A DNA stretch of 64,000 nucleotides from Candidatus Aminicenantota bacterium (GTDB lineage Bacteria > Acidobacteriota > Aminicenantia > Aminicenantales > Saccharicenantaceae), in assembly GCA_014360005.1 (NCBI GenBank), contig JACIYI010000003.1, positions 1 through 64,000 on the forward strand, read 5' to 3'. Every line of letters begins with the position of its first letter. Within the stretch, counting starts at the first letter, position 1. This document shows positions 44,377 through 53,749 of the stretch, piece after piece. The translations under genes and the position numbers were made by a program. The notes beneath the pieces are model-generated. The model was not told the origin of the DNA, ran no database searches, and saw only the letters and a program-made list of their open reading frames with translations.

Positions 44377-44724
44377 TTAGTTCTTCTTCAAAACTACTTC
44401 AGTAGCGCCCCAGCCGCCAGCCGTCAGGTCGGCATCTTTGAAGCTGGCCACCGCCGGATGCTTTTTTAGGAGGCTGTGAACGATGGCTTTGAGTGTGCCG
44501 GTTCCTTTGCCATGAATGAGGCGCAGGTCATAAATTCCACGCTTGAGGCATTCTTCTATGTAGTCATTAATCAGCTCTTTGACTTCCTGCGGCCGAAATG
44601 TGTGGAGGTCCAGCACCCCGTCTATCGGCATTTCTATCAGTTCATCAATTAACTCAGGTTTAGCCTTTGGACGATCGACCATACCAGAATAAACCTTTTT
44701 CTTATTCTCACCTTTTTTCATCAC
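44377..44724 (-). CDS. Smr-domain protein
   Basis: A 115-residue protein with a Smr (small MutS-related) domain: DGVLDLHTFRPQEVKEL (LDLHG-like motif) and LRLIHGKGTGTLK (HGxGxG motif). Free-standing Smr proteins are nucleases acting on DNA or RNA; in RNA quality control some rescue collided ribosomes. It lacks the MutS ATPase part. Monocistronic; a T/C-rich stretch lies after its stop on the minus-strand side. Confidence 0.9.
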   Translation of the reverse strand: MMKKGENKKKVYSGMVDRPKAKPELIDELIEMPIDGVLDLHTFRPQEVKELINDYIEECLKRGIYDLRLIHGKGTGTLKAIVHSLLKKHPAVASFKDADLTAGGWGATEVVLKKN

Positions 44725-44969
44725 AGTAAATTATTCACTTATAGGGTGGCGTTTGCAAATTCCTAAATTTGCACAACTGGACAATTCTAACTACCATGTT
44801 TCTTCTCTAGGCCCCGATACTCTATTATTTCCTGTCCAGACCAAATAAACCAGCTTTCCAATTAGCTTAAACCCTGAACCTTAAAAATATGCCAGGGTTT
44901 GACATCAAACGCTTCCGAACCTATATTTTTTAAGGGCAGGTAGCCCCGGCCTATTGACGGGTTAAGAGG

Positions 44970-45497
44970 ATGAAACCTAAGATTCAGAGCAGAATATTCT
45001 GGCTTTTTCTTATTCCTGTTGCCAGCTTTCTCCTCTGGCAACTGACAAGCTGTTCTAATAATCCCGGAACTGCTTACGGTCAATTGATAAGACACACGGA
45101 CTGCAAGAGTTTCCCGGTTAATCAAGAAGGAGTGGGCGGGTTTACTCATCCGCCCAGTGAAGAATGTCTGGAATATTCTTATGATGGCCGGGGGCGGCTG
45201 ACCATAAAACATATTAACGCGGCCTTTAATTGTTGCCCGGGGACGATTTCAGCTGAGGTGGTTATTCTGCCCGGAGAAATAAGAATAAAAGAAAAAGAAG
45301 CTTCTGCCCTTTGCGACTGCAATTGTCTGTTTGACCTGGACTATGAGCTGATAAATATCCGACCCGGGGTGTATAGAATTTCAGTTAAAGGACCTTACCA
45401 GCCTGAAGACGAGCCGCCGCTGGAATTTGTGGTTGCCCTGAAGGGCCCGGTATCAGGGACTTTTTGTGTGCCGAGGACCAAGTATCCCTGGCATTAA
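44970..45497 (+). CDS. Cysteine-rich lipoprotein, unknown function
   Basis: A 175-residue lipoprotein with leader and lipobox WQLTSC near residue 28. The mature part has eight or more cysteines (DCKSF, EECLEY, NCCPGT, LCDCNCLFD, FCVPR), probably forming disulfides in the periplasm. No family recognised. There is no adjacent partner in the same orientation, so it is probably transcribed alone. Confidence 0.7.
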   Translation: MKPKIQSRIFWLFLIPVASFLLWQLTSCSNNPGTAYGQLIRHTDCKSFPVNQEGVGGFTHPPSEECLEYSYDGRGRLTIKHINAAFNCCPGTISAEVVILPGEIRIKEKEASALCDCNCLFDLDYELINIRPGVYRISVKGPYQPEDEPPLEFVVALKGPVSGTFCVPRTKYPWH

Positions 45498-45826
45498 GCA
45501 GCCCATAAATACCTGTTTCCTATTTCTTTCATTGCATTTCTTGTGGGCATCTGATTAGGAGATGGGAAGAGAAATAGAAAAATGACATTATATATTTTCA
45601 TCTTTATACCCAATTGCTGATTTGATGAGCTCAAAATAATAGATTAATAAAGCAAATACCCCGGAAAGTTCATCCATCTTCATCAATTTATCCAATTATC
45701 CTAATTAATAGCCGGCCGCAAAAAGCCCTTTATCTACCAAACTTTTTAGCCGAACCCCGGCCAAAGATTGCCGGCTAAAAGAAAAAAAATAGGAAAAATC
45801 TAGGGTGTCCCGATTTTTACCGATTT
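45498..45826. other. Intergenic region with hairpin and REP-like copy C
   Basis: Contains an inverted repeat, TTTTAGCCG (45744-45752) with CGGCTAAAA (45772-45780), lacking a T-tract on either strand, and the REP-like copy C at 45782-45812. No gene seen. Confidence 0.5.
45782..45812 (-). repeat. REP-like element, copy C
   Basis: Read on the minus strand: CGGGACACCCTAG followed by ATTTTTCCTATTTTTTTTC. It follows the metallophosphoesterase stop by about 15 bases, in the same orientation relative to the upstream gene as copies A, B, D and E. Confidence 0.6.
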
Positions 45827-46615
45827 TTAGCCGATGGCCCGACGGAGCATGTCGGCATATTCTACCGGAAGGCCGCTCTGTTCCACCGCCCTGGCCATCG
45901 CTTCCACCTCGTAGGGAACCCGAATGATTTCCGGCTTGAAGCTGCCGTCGGCAAAATTTAACAGGGCATAAGCGGCTCGTGGGTCACCGTCTTTGGGCTT
46001 ACCGACACTACCGCTATTTATCAAGATATACCGGCCACCGGGTTTTTTCCTGGTCTGCGGCTTTCCGTCTGGACCGGTCACCGTTTCCCAACCTTCTTCA
46101 ATGATCATGTCTTGGCCATAGGGAACGTGGGTGTGGCCGCAGACTATGACCTCCACTTTTTCCGTTTCAAAGAATTTGACCACCGAAGATGTCGGCCGGT
46201 CTTCAAAAAGATATTCGTTAATCCGGCGCGGACTGCCATGGACCAAAAGCACTTTCTTGCCGTTGATGGTGAAACTGATTCTTTCCAGAAGATTCCGGAG
46301 ATAAGCTTTATTTTCAGAAGTCACTTTTTCTCTGGTCCAGGCTATAGAGCGTTTTCCCAGGGCTTTGGACAGCTCGTCGCGGTAGGCACAGCCGCAATCA
46401 TCAGAGTCATTACCGATGCCCTGGTCATAATTGCCCATGACGGTCGGGATTTGCTGCTGGCGAATCAGGTTGATGACTTCATTGGGAAAAGCTCCATAAC
46501 CAACCAGGTCGCCGCCGCAGAAAACCATGTCCACCCCGCGCTTCCTGATGTCTTCCAGCACCGCCTTTAGCGCCGACAGGTTTCCATGAATATCTGAGAA
46601 AAAAGCTATTTTCAT
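45827..46615 (-). CDS. Metallophosphoesterase (YfcE/diadenosine tetraphosphatase-like)
   Basis: A 262-residue calcineurin-type phosphoesterase. All metal-binding motifs are visible: FFSDIHGNLSA (DxH), VFCGGDLVGYG (GD), VMGNYDQG (GNxD/E), LVHGSPR and VCGHTHVPYG (GHTH). The substrate may be a phosphodiester or a dinucleoside polyphosphate. A run of cysteines in the middle (DDCGCAYRDE) is unusual but may be incidental. Monocistronic on the minus strand. Confidence 0.92.
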   Translation of the reverse strand: MKIAFFSDIHGNLSALKAVLEDIRKRGVDMVFCGGDLVGYGAFPNEVINLIRQQQIPTVMGNYDQGIGNDSDDCGCAYRDELSKALGKRSIAWTREKVTSENKAYLRNLLERISFTINGKKVLLVHGSPRRINEYLFEDRPTSSVVKFFETEKVEVIVCGHTHVPYGQDMIIEEGWETVTGPDGKPQTRKKPGGRYILINSGSVGKPKDGDPRAAYALLNFADGSFKPEIIRVPYEVEAMARAVEQSGLPVEYADMLRRAIG

Positions 46616-46965
46616 TTATCTCCCTCCTGAGCTCTTTTTGTTATTATAATCTGAATCGGCAATTATCTAAGCCAGGTCAAGCCAGACAAAAGGTCTTGTA
46701 CCTTCTTTTAGCTTTTCTTCTCTGAATTGCAATTTACAGCCTGACCCTGAAAAGCGATTTGGCATCTCTTGATATTTTACTACTAAAAACGATCTTTTCT
46801 GAGCTTTTAACAAGAAATTAACCTGAACATCTGACAGGGGTGCTGACCAAATTTCGGCCTTGTTCTTCTGGTGGCAGGCACTCAGCCGGTAACTTACTCC
46901 CTTGGGACCGGGACTTGATATTTATTGCCCGAAATTAATAAAATAATAATGAGGAGAGGAAAGCC
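46616..46965. other. Intergenic region, 350 bases
   Basis: Nothing recognised apart from the GAGGAGAGG ribosome-binding site of the next gene at its right end. Confidence 0.5.
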
Positions 46966-47469
46966 ATGGGGAGGGTTTGGTTTCGTTCAATTCCGTCTTT
47001 TATGCTGGCTCTGGGCTTCTCCCTTATCCTGATGGCCGGCTCAGCCTGCCGCAACCCATTCTCTCCGATTGAGGACATTGACCGTATTCCCGAAGTGCTG
47101 GTAGTCAACGGCACGAAACTCACCCTGCAGGTTTATTTATACCGCGATTTTATGCCGGGCGGAGAGCCCGGAGGTTCGCCTTTGTTTGTGATTGTATTTT
47201 TAATAGCTGAAGGGTCGAATCACTTTCCTGATCAGATTGGAGCCGACCGGGTCTGGGTGACCAACCGGACCGATACCTGGACCACCCGGTTTACCCATGA
47301 AGAACGTCCCTGTAGCCCGGCCGAGCCTAATAAAATTTCTCTTTCTGCTGGTGGGGGCCCGAAATGGGAAGTGGGGACCAGGGCTGACGTTGTGGTCAGG
47401 GTCACCGTCGCCGGAAAAGGAGAGCTATACCTAAAATCTTTGAACCATACGGTTGTAGCAGTCTGGTAA
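46966..47469 (+). CDS. Small exported protein, possibly a lipoprotein
   Basis: A 167-residue protein with a signal segment (FMLALGFSLILMAGSAC) ending in a weak lipobox (GSAC). The mature part looks like a single beta-sandwich (EVLVVNGTKLTLQVYLYRDF through TADVVVRVTVAGKGELYLK-like strands). No family recognised. It precedes two 6-bladed propeller genes on the same strand but is separated from them by 134 bases. Confidence 0.68.
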   Translation: MGRVWFRSIPSFMLALGFSLILMAGSACRNPFSPIEDIDRIPEVLVVNGTKLTLQVYLYRDFMPGGEPGGSPLFVIVFLIAEGSNHFPDQIGADRVWVTNRTDTWTTRFTHEERPCSPAEPNKISLSAGGGPKWEVGTRADVVVRVTVAGKGELYLKSLNHTVVAVW

Positions 47470-47603
47470 ATTTTCTGACTGGATAAACAGGTTGAGAGCC
47501 GGCGTCGTTTATACCGAGGGAGAGGCAAAATAGCCGGGTAAGTCTGAAAGCTGAAATAAGGCGCCCATGAAGCCTTAAATCATAATAAATGGGGTAACAG
47601 CCA

Positions 47604-48641
47604 ATGATTCCAAGAGTCATCATTGCTAACCGGCCGGCAATTTCAGAGAACAGGACTCTGGTAAAAATTAAAGACCAGCTCGCTCTGATATCAACCATAT
47701 CTTTGCTTCTGGGCTTTCTGTCGTTAATGATGGTCTATCAAGCCCTGGCCGGTCAGCAGCTGTCATTGAAGCTGGTCCCGGAGCTGACCATAGGCCAGGA
47801 AGGCGGGGATGAAAATCTGATGTTCGGGACTATCAGTTATGTTGATGTTGACGCCAGAGGAAACATTTACGCTGTTGATTACAAAAATCGTCAGGTGAAA
47901 GTTTTTGATCGGAACGGAAAGTTTCTGCGCCAGATAGACGTGCCGCCTGGTCAGGGACCCCAGGAAATGAATCAGATAAGCGGGATGGCTGTAACCCCAT
48001 CGGGACAGCTCTTTCTCAACGGCGACCGGAAAATGATCGTCTATGACGAAGACGGAAACTACCTTCGCACTTTTCAGGTCGGATTTCACCTAAGCTGCAT
48101 TAGATGCGCGGGAGGTGAAGAAATTATTGGCATCGGGCCGCATGAGGGAAAGATACTTCATTTATTCAAGGCGGAGGGCCAGATTCTGGGCTCGTTCGGA
48201 GACCTCCTGGATGTCCCCAAGGAATTCGAGCCGATGAAGATAATGCCCATGTTCGGAGCACCGCTTCTTTTTTCTTGCTCCAAAGACGGCCGGATTTTCG
48301 TCTTGAATCCACATCGCTATGAAGTTCTTGTTTTCAAGGACAAGAAGCTCGAGTCCAAACTTGCCGGCCACAGTGAAATCTTTGAGCCGCTGAGCCAGAG
48401 GGGCCGGAGCTTTATTTCCACCGCGGTCATGGTTTTTCCAGCCGCCAAATACCTGCTGGTTTACTTTGAATCGTATAAAAATCAGGAAGATGTAGCTGAC
48501 CTCTTTCTCAAAGGGAAACAGGTGGGAAGCCTGAAGCTTCCGGGAGAGCTTAAGGCCTGCGATTACCAGGGAAAACTTTATCTGACTGTCCAGGAAGAAT
48601 ACCCCAGGCTCATCCGCTGCTCAGTGGCCGAATCTCATTAA
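47604..48641 (+). CDS. Exported 6-bladed beta-propeller protein
   Basis: A 345-residue protein with a signal or anchor segment (about 30-48, STISLLLGFLSLMMVYQALA). NHL-type blades follow: YVDVDARGNIYAVDYKNRQ, VKVFDRNGKFLRQI, GPQEMNQISGMAVTPSGQLF and MIVYDEDGNYLRTF. These propellers are a lineage-expanded family in Aminicenantota/Bacteroidota-type genomes and probably bind ligands or proteins at the cell surface. The longer N terminus before the hydrophobic segment leaves the exact start open. Confidence 0.82.
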   Translation: MIPRVIIANRPAISENRTLVKIKDQLALISTISLLLGFLSLMMVYQALAGQQLSLKLVPELTIGQEGGDENLMFGTISYVDVDARGNIYAVDYKNRQVKVFDRNGKFLRQIDVPPGQGPQEMNQISGMAVTPSGQLFLNGDRKMIVYDEDGNYLRTFQVGFHLSCIRCAGGEEIIGIGPHEGKILHLFKAEGQILGSFGDLLDVPKEFEPMKIMPMFGAPLLFSCSKDGRIFVLNPHRYEVLVFKDKKLESKLAGHSEIFEPLSQRGRSFISTAVMVFPAAKYLLVYFESYKNQEDVADLFLKGKQVGSLKLPGELKACDYQGKLYLTVQEEYPRLIRCSVAESH

Positions 48642-48649
48642 TAAAAAAT

Positions 48650-48748
48650 GGTGAAACGGGTATTGTGTCACCAAAATGGGGGACGCCCTGTATGTTTCCT
48701 GATTTTCTCGAAAAGAAATTTGCCAAATCAGTGACATTTTATGAGCTT
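48650..48748 (+). repeat. REP-like element, copy B (full hairpin)
   Basis: Left arm GGTGAAACGGGTATTGTG (48650-48667) and right arm GGGGACGCCCTGTATGTTTC (48679 on) form an imperfect inverted repeat, 8 bases after the propeller stop codon. The segment 48679-48748 aligns without gaps to 49947-50016 (copy E), with about 50 of 70 bases identical by hand count. Confidence 0.65.
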
Positions 48749-48849
48749 AACCGGGCCCGGCTACCTTCATTTTTTACAATTCAGTCTTTCTACTTTTTTA
48801 TTTTTACCTATTTTTATTTTTATCCATTTCAGAAATTGGAGGTGACTCC

Positions 48850-49932
48850 ATGAGCAACAAGTTTTTTAAGCTAAATCAGGCAATAGCGATGGCAAGCCTC
48901 AACATCTTGCTCTTAAGCGTGCTGGCAGCCTGGGGACCGTTTCTGATGGCCCAGCGCCAGCAGCCAAAAGTCATTCCCTTGCCTGAGCTGGAATCGGCCT
49001 CTCTTGTCCGGGCTGAGCATGGAAAAATCTACATCCAGGATAAAAAGGATATCGCTGTTTATTCCTTTGATGCTGGTCGTTTTCTGAAACGTATTGGTCG
49101 TCCCGGCCAGGGCCCCGGGGAGTTCACCTTTCTGGGTTCTTTTTACCTGGTTGGTGACCAGCTGATCGCTGCCGATATCGGTAAGACACTTATCTTTTCG
49201 GCTGATGGCGAATATCTTGGACAGCTTCTCCCCCCATCGCGAATCATGAGATATCCTTACCTTCCGGTAGGCCATCATTTCATCGGCGTTCCCCTAGAAA
49301 GGAAGGAAGACCGTACTGAATTACCATTAACACTCATCGTCTACGACCAGAACGGAAAGCCAGTTAAGCGCCTTCTTGAAGTTCCTGACGTGCTGCCGCC
49401 CCCGCCGCCAAGGCCAGGAGCTTCTTTGCCTTCGGGCAAAATGAAAAATCTGATGGTCAGAGAATATTTTGATTACCTGGTCTATGATAATAAAATTTTC
49501 GTGGCTGACTCCACCAAAGGCCTGTCCATATCGGTATTTGACGAAGCCGGAAATTTACTTTATGAAATCCGCCACCCGGTTGACAGAATTAAGGTGACAA
49601 AAGACTACCAGGAAAAGACTATCAAAAATTTAACGGAGATTTTCCGGCAGAATAACCAGCCCATCTTTCCCGATTATTTCCCTGCTTTTGTGGCTATGAA
49701 AATTGACGGAGGGAAAATTTATGTGGTAACTCCGGCCAGAAAGGACAATTTCCACGAGGTAATTGTCATGGACCTGAGCGGCAAAATTCTGGAAAGAAGT
49801 TTCCGCTTTCTTAAGGAAATTGGCTACTTTGTTCCTCATTCTTTCGCCCAGAGCTTTGATGTTGAACAGGAAAAATTTGTCTGGGTGGAATATAACGAGC
49901 CCGCCGCTCAGTACGAACTCCATATTTATTGA
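48850..49932 (+). CDS. Exported 6-bladed beta-propeller protein, second copy
   Basis: A 360-residue paralogue of the preceding propeller. Signal segment about residues 15-36 (SLNILLLSVLAAWGPFLMA). Blades include IYIQDKKDIAVYSFDAGRFL, FLKRIGRPGQGPGEFTFLG (the GQGPGEF blade motif), LIFSADGEYLGQL and LSISVFDEAGNLLYEI. GGAGG precedes the ATG. The gene lies 208 bases after its paralogue, with a REP-like element between and another after its stop. Confidence 0.85.
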   Translation: MSNKFFKLNQAIAMASLNILLLSVLAAWGPFLMAQRQQPKVIPLPELESASLVRAEHGKIYIQDKKDIAVYSFDAGRFLKRIGRPGQGPGEFTFLGSFYLVGDQLIAADIGKTLIFSADGEYLGQLLPPSRIMRYPYLPVGHHFIGVPLERKEDRTELPLTLIVYDQNGKPVKRLLEVPDVLPPPPPRPGASLPSGKMKNLMVREYFDYLVYDNKIFVADSTKGLSISVFDEAGNLLYEIRHPVDRIKVTKDYQEKTIKNLTEIFRQNNQPIFPDYFPAFVAMKIDGGKIYVVTPARKDNFHEVIVMDLSGKILERSFRFLKEIGYFVPHSFAQSFDVEQEKFVWVEYNEPAAQYELHIY

Positions 49933-49946
49933 CAAGTTGAAAAAAT

Positions 49947-50016
49947 AGTGACCTCCTACATATTTCCTAATTTTCCTGGAAGGAAATTTCCAAAATTGGT
50001 GGCACCTTATCAGCTT
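49947..50016 (+). repeat. REP-like element, copy E
   Basis: Begins AGTGACCTCCTACATATTTC, 14 bases after the propeller stop. Aligns end to end with the right part of copy B over 70 bases. An inner inverted repeat, AATTTTCC ... GGAAATTT, adds a second small hairpin. Confidence 0.6.
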
Positions 50017-50284
50017 GGCTGTGGCAGCTGATTTTTTAATCCCCAGAAACGCTCTTTAAAATGAAAGTTTAAATAAGATTAAAAAAGATTTGCCGTTGAA
50101 TTGAAGGTAGATGGCGCTTTTATTTTTGCTCTTTCCTGCAAAAAAAAGGGAGGATTCATTTTATGCCCAGTATTAGGCCTATATATCACCCTCTGGTAAA
50201 AACTTATTAACCAGAGAAAAAATAGGGGAAAAAGGATGGCGGCACTGGTTATTGGCATCGGTTTTTGCACCCGTCAGCCTTTTC

Positions 50285-50307
50285 GGTGAAACTGGAATTG
50301 TGCCACC
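50285..50307 (+). repeat. REP-like element, left-arm copy F
   Basis: A 23-base sequence starting GGTGAAACTGGAATTGTG and ending CCACC. It differs from the left arm of copy B at three positions by hand count, and lies about 75 bases before copy D. Confidence 0.6.
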
Positions 50308-50365
50308 GTTTTCCTGTCACAGGTTTCCTGGCTTGTTACCAGCTTCCATTAACCCGCTTTCCAAA

Positions 50366-50396
50366 GAAAAAAATGGAAAATTAGATGGTGTCCCCA
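50366..50396 (-). repeat. REP-like element, copy D, overlapping a gene end
   Basis: Read on the minus strand: TGGGGACACCATCTAATTTT then CCATTTTTTTC. The stop codon of the GH106 gene (50381-50383) lies inside the element, so the last codons of that gene (GDTI, stop) are encoded by the repeat. Confidence 0.6.
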
Positions 50397-53300
50397 TTTT
50401 TAAGGATGAGTACGGGACCGAGTAAGCCGGAGGGAAGTAGCGGGTCGCCCTGTCTGTAGAAACGGTGAGGGGCAAAGGTATAGCGCCTGGTCGGCCGCGG
50501 CTGGCCCTTTAACAGCCACTCTGGCCACTTCCCATTCTCCACCCCATCCCACGGTTCATTCTCATCTCCAATCATACGGTTTACCCAGAGGTTAGCCACC
50601 TCAATCTCCAACTGGTTTCCTTTCTTCTTCAGCCGGCCGGTTAAAGGAAGGCGGGGTGGCCTGGTCCAACCCACCCCCAGCTCTTTACCGTTCAACTTTA
50701 CCCGTGCCAGGCAGTGCACTTCGCCAAGGTCAAGATAAAGCCGGTCACCTCGAGAAATTTTTATGCCCGGCGGCAGATCAAAATTCACGGTATAAACCGC
50801 TGTTCCTGAATAATACCTGATCCCTTCAGCCGGATGTTTTGACCAGTCTATCAGTTTTTCAAAAATCACTTCCCCGGGACCACCCCATTTGGGGTCAAAC
50901 CAGACTTTCCATGGACCTGAAACTTCCATCAAATTATGGGCCCGGGGGAAGTTCCTGGACATAAACTCGCCGCGCTGCTTTTCAAAAACCACAAAGAAGC
51001 TCTGGTGCGGCTCAAGCCTTACTCCTATCTCAACGCCTCCGGGCACCAGGCACGCACCTTCAAGCTTCCTGATTTCTCCAGTAACCGGGTCCCAGAGTTC
51101 TGCTGACAGCGACCCAGCCCTGAATCGACACACATCTTCCACCACTTCACCTGTCCGGTTGGAAATAAAATAAATCTGGCGCGCCTCTTCAGGCAGCGAA
51201 CGATGGGTATAACGGATTTTTCCTGTGCGGCAGGTAAAATCGGGACTAACTCCTATCTGCTTAAGCATCTCCACTGTGTCCTGATAATCGGGATAAAGCC
51301 TGGCCTCAAGCGGGTTGGAATTGTTCCTTACCAGCTCCGGGCTCAACCTGCCTCCAAAAAATATTTTACCCTTCCCGTATTGATGCCCAGCCAAATCTTT
51401 CGGCCACTCCAGGCTTCCCCATATCTTTTCCGCTATCTCCTTCACCCTCATATCGCACTCCGGATAATTTTCAAGTGACGGCGACCTTTTCGGCGGGCTG
51501 CCAACCACCTGGGCACCTTCCCGCACCAGCTCTTCAATCTTACTCAGCAGCTCTGGCGTCATGGTTTCCAGCGCCGGCAGAACCATCAGCCGGTAACTTG
51601 CCCCGCCTGGAAAGACAATCCGTCCGTTCTCCGCCTTCGCCAGTTTTATCAAAGCCGTTGGCGAACATCCGTCAAAAGCATATTCTTTTTTATCAGGCAA
51701 GATTTCTGTCCCGTCCATAGCTCCAGCTGCTGGTCTGAAAACCTGCGGCGCCCCCTCCGGCGTCAGGAACAGGATATCAGCCACCGGCTGCCCCTGGCTG
51801 AGCACAAACTGACATCTGGCAATGTAATCATGGTACGGCCTGACCATTGACCACCAGGTTTGCCCGCGGTCCCAGTGCACGCCATAAGGACCCATGGTCA
51901 TGCCTGGCTTCAAATTTTCATCAAGCGGATTGTGGACAAAGGTATGGAAAAGCAGGCGGTTTAGCCCCTGACAGAAAGCCCAATCAGTCTGGTCTTTCAT
52001 GTTTCCCGGATATTTCTTCCAGGCTTCCTGGGGCATAGCCGTAAACGACTCGGCAGCAATAATGGGCCGCCCCATCACGTGGCCGATGGAAGCGGCCTCC
52101 AGCACACTGAAAGCCGAATTAAACCCATAACCGGCACTCCAGAACTCACCCATGGGCACATCAGCCACAGCCCCGAGGTCAAAATCAGCCGCCGGGTTCA
52201 TGTCATAGGGTTCTATTGACAGGGTATAACCGTACTTCCGGCCGAGTTCTTTGAATTTTTCGGCGTGGTTTTCCACGATGAGTTCGCTTGAGGTTCGCCT
52301 GAGGTCCCAGAGGAAACGCTCGCTTTCTGCCAGACTGCCGACCACTAGGCCAGCATAAACAGGATAGTAAGGCAGCGGGTCGTAACCGCGGCGCCGTCTG
52401 AACTCTTCGCGGAAATTCTGAGTCCAGTTCTGAGCTCCCATTTCCCAGCTGTCAATGTGAATCATGGTCAAGCCACCACCGGCTGGAGATTTCTGCGGCT
52501 GAGCTCGCTTGATCAGTCTTCCCGCATAGGCATCAAAATGAGCCTCAAAAGCTTTCCGGCTGAACTTATCGCACTCAAAGCCAAGGCCCGGAACTGGAGC
52601 CGGCCTGGTCACCGCACCGTTATTCCTGGCCACAAACCGCATGACCGTCCACTGACCAGGCGGAACTTCCCACTCCAGCGTTCCGTCAGCTTTAAGCCGG
52701 TCGGTAAGGTTTATGATTTTTTCTGGAGATATGACTGCTTTTGTGCCGGCGCTTTTCCCGTCTGCCCCGTTTACCGCAACTTCGCTCTCTGAAGGCGGGG
52801 GTGGTAGATAAGGCCAGACCCCGGGCTGTGAGGTAAACGGAGCCCGGTAATAGAGCGCTTTCTCGTCTATGAGTGAAATCTTTCGGCCTTCTTCTGGCGC
52901 CGGGAAAGCCAGTACAGCTACATCCTGGTACCATTCATCTCTCAGTTTCTTTAGCTCTGGAGTCAGGCTTTCCTCGCCAAAAAATGGTTTCTTAGGTTCC
53001 GGGACCGGTAATTTCAGGTTCACCAGCGCCGGGCCTTTAACCCGAACTTCAGAAGCCACCAGGTGCTGCATTGACTGCTCTGGCTTAACCCACGGCCCTC
53101 CGCTTCCAGCCCAGCCCGGACCGGAGCCTAAAATCAACCTGATGCCCAGCCTTTCAGCTTCCCTCACGGCATGAGCAAATAGCTCCTGCCATCTGTCGCT
53201 TAAAAAATCAACCTGGCCCCGCGGCACACCCACGTTAACTTCCAGAAAAAGAGCCCAGCTCAGCCCGGCTTTTTTCATGGCTTCCAGGTCCGCGGTCATG

Positions 53301-53503
53301 GCTTCTCGGTTTAAGTTTCCATCCATGAAATACCAGTAAACACCAGGGCGGTATTCATCCGGCGGGTTCAGGAACCCCTGCTTCAGGGAAAATTTTTCAG
53401 GTTCCGAACAAGCTGCTCCAAAGAACAGCCATAGCGCAACGAGAAAAAGACCTGTCATAAAGATAGCCCCCGGATTTTTGCTTAAGGTTTTTAGCTTGCT
53501 CAT
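50381..53503 (-). CDS. GH106 alpha-L-rhamnosidase (lipoprotein)
   Basis: A 1040-residue glycosidase matching the GH106 pattern: GVYWYFMDGNLNREAMTADL, ILGSGPGWAGSGGPWVKPEQ, IHIDSWEMGAQNW and TDWAFCQGLNRLLFHTF. GH106 enzymes remove terminal alpha-L-rhamnose from plant polysaccharides such as rhamnogalacturonan. The leader ends FFGAAC, a plausible lipobox, so it is probably anchored. A C-terminal beta-sandwich of the GH2 sugar-binding type is present (about 860-1030). Its final residues are encoded by a REP-like element. It is transcribed alone, opposite to its neighbours. Confidence 0.92.
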   Translation of the reverse strand: MSKLKTLSKNPGAIFMTGLFLVALWLFFGAACSEPEKFSLKQGFLNPPDEYRPGVYWYFMDGNLNREAMTADLEAMKKAGLSWALFLEVNVGVPRGQVDFLSDRWQELFAHAVREAERLGIRLILGSGPGWAGSGGPWVKPEQSMQHLVASEVRVKGPALVNLKLPVPEPKKPFFGEESLTPELKKLRDEWYQDVAVLAFPAPEEGRKISLIDEKALYYRAPFTSQPGVWPYLPPPPSESEVAVNGADGKSAGTKAVISPEKIINLTDRLKADGTLEWEVPPGQWTVMRFVARNNGAVTRPAPVPGLGFECDKFSRKAFEAHFDAYAGRLIKRAQPQKSPAGGGLTMIHIDSWEMGAQNWTQNFREEFRRRRGYDPLPYYPVYAGLVVGSLAESERFLWDLRRTSSELIVENHAEKFKELGRKYGYTLSIEPYDMNPAADFDLGAVADVPMGEFWSAGYGFNSAFSVLEAASIGHVMGRPIIAAESFTAMPQEAWKKYPGNMKDQTDWAFCQGLNRLLFHTFVHNPLDENLKPGMTMGPYGVHWDRGQTWWSMVRPYHDYIARCQFVLSQGQPVADILFLTPEGAPQVFRPAAGAMDGTEILPDKKEYAFDGCSPTALIKLAKAENGRIVFPGGASYRLMVLPALETMTPELLSKIEELVREGAQVVGSPPKRSPSLENYPECDMRVKEIAEKIWGSLEWPKDLAGHQYGKGKIFFGGRLSPELVRNNSNPLEARLYPDYQDTVEMLKQIGVSPDFTCRTGKIRYTHRSLPEEARQIYFISNRTGEVVEDVCRFRAGSLSAELWDPVTGEIRKLEGACLVPGGVEIGVRLEPHQSFFVVFEKQRGEFMSRNFPRAHNLMEVSGPWKVWFDPKWGGPGEVIFEKLIDWSKHPAEGIRYYSGTAVYTVNFDLPPGIKISRGDRLYLDLGEVHCLARVKLNGKELGVGWTRPPRLPLTGRLKKKGNQLEIEVANLWVNRMIGDENEPWDGVENGKWPEWLLKGQPRPTRRYTFAPHRFYRQGDPLLPSGLLGPVLILKNGDTI

Positions 53504-53749
53504 TTTGACCCCATGTTTTCTAATCCTATCATTTGCTTTTATCTAAATCAGTATTTTGTTTATCCTACTATCTTTTTTATCTATCTTTTTTTACCGCCAA
53601 AAAGCAATCTTTACCAGCACTTTTTTCTTTATCTGGTTTTTCTCTATCTGGGTGGCTTTATCCAACGGTCCAACTTTATCTTGCCCCGCCAGTTCTACTG
53701 GAATTAAAATGAAAAAGAACAAATTATTTATCTAAAAGGGAGGTTGGCC

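Larger units (their letters stand above)
49933..50380. other. Intergenic region with REP-like copies E, F and D
   Basis: No gene supported. It contains copy E at 49947-50016, a left-arm copy F at 50285-50307 and the start of copy D near 50366. The area between 50030 and 50280 shows nothing further. Confidence 0.5.

Noticed and set aside
48665..48853. 62-codon open frame between the two propeller genes
   Set aside because: It is largely the translation of REP-like copy B and starts at a codon without a ribosome-binding site.
53513..53707. 64-codon hydrophobic open frame
   Set aside because: A/T-rich stretch with no ribosome-binding site; Phe/Tyr/Leu-rich translation reflects base composition.
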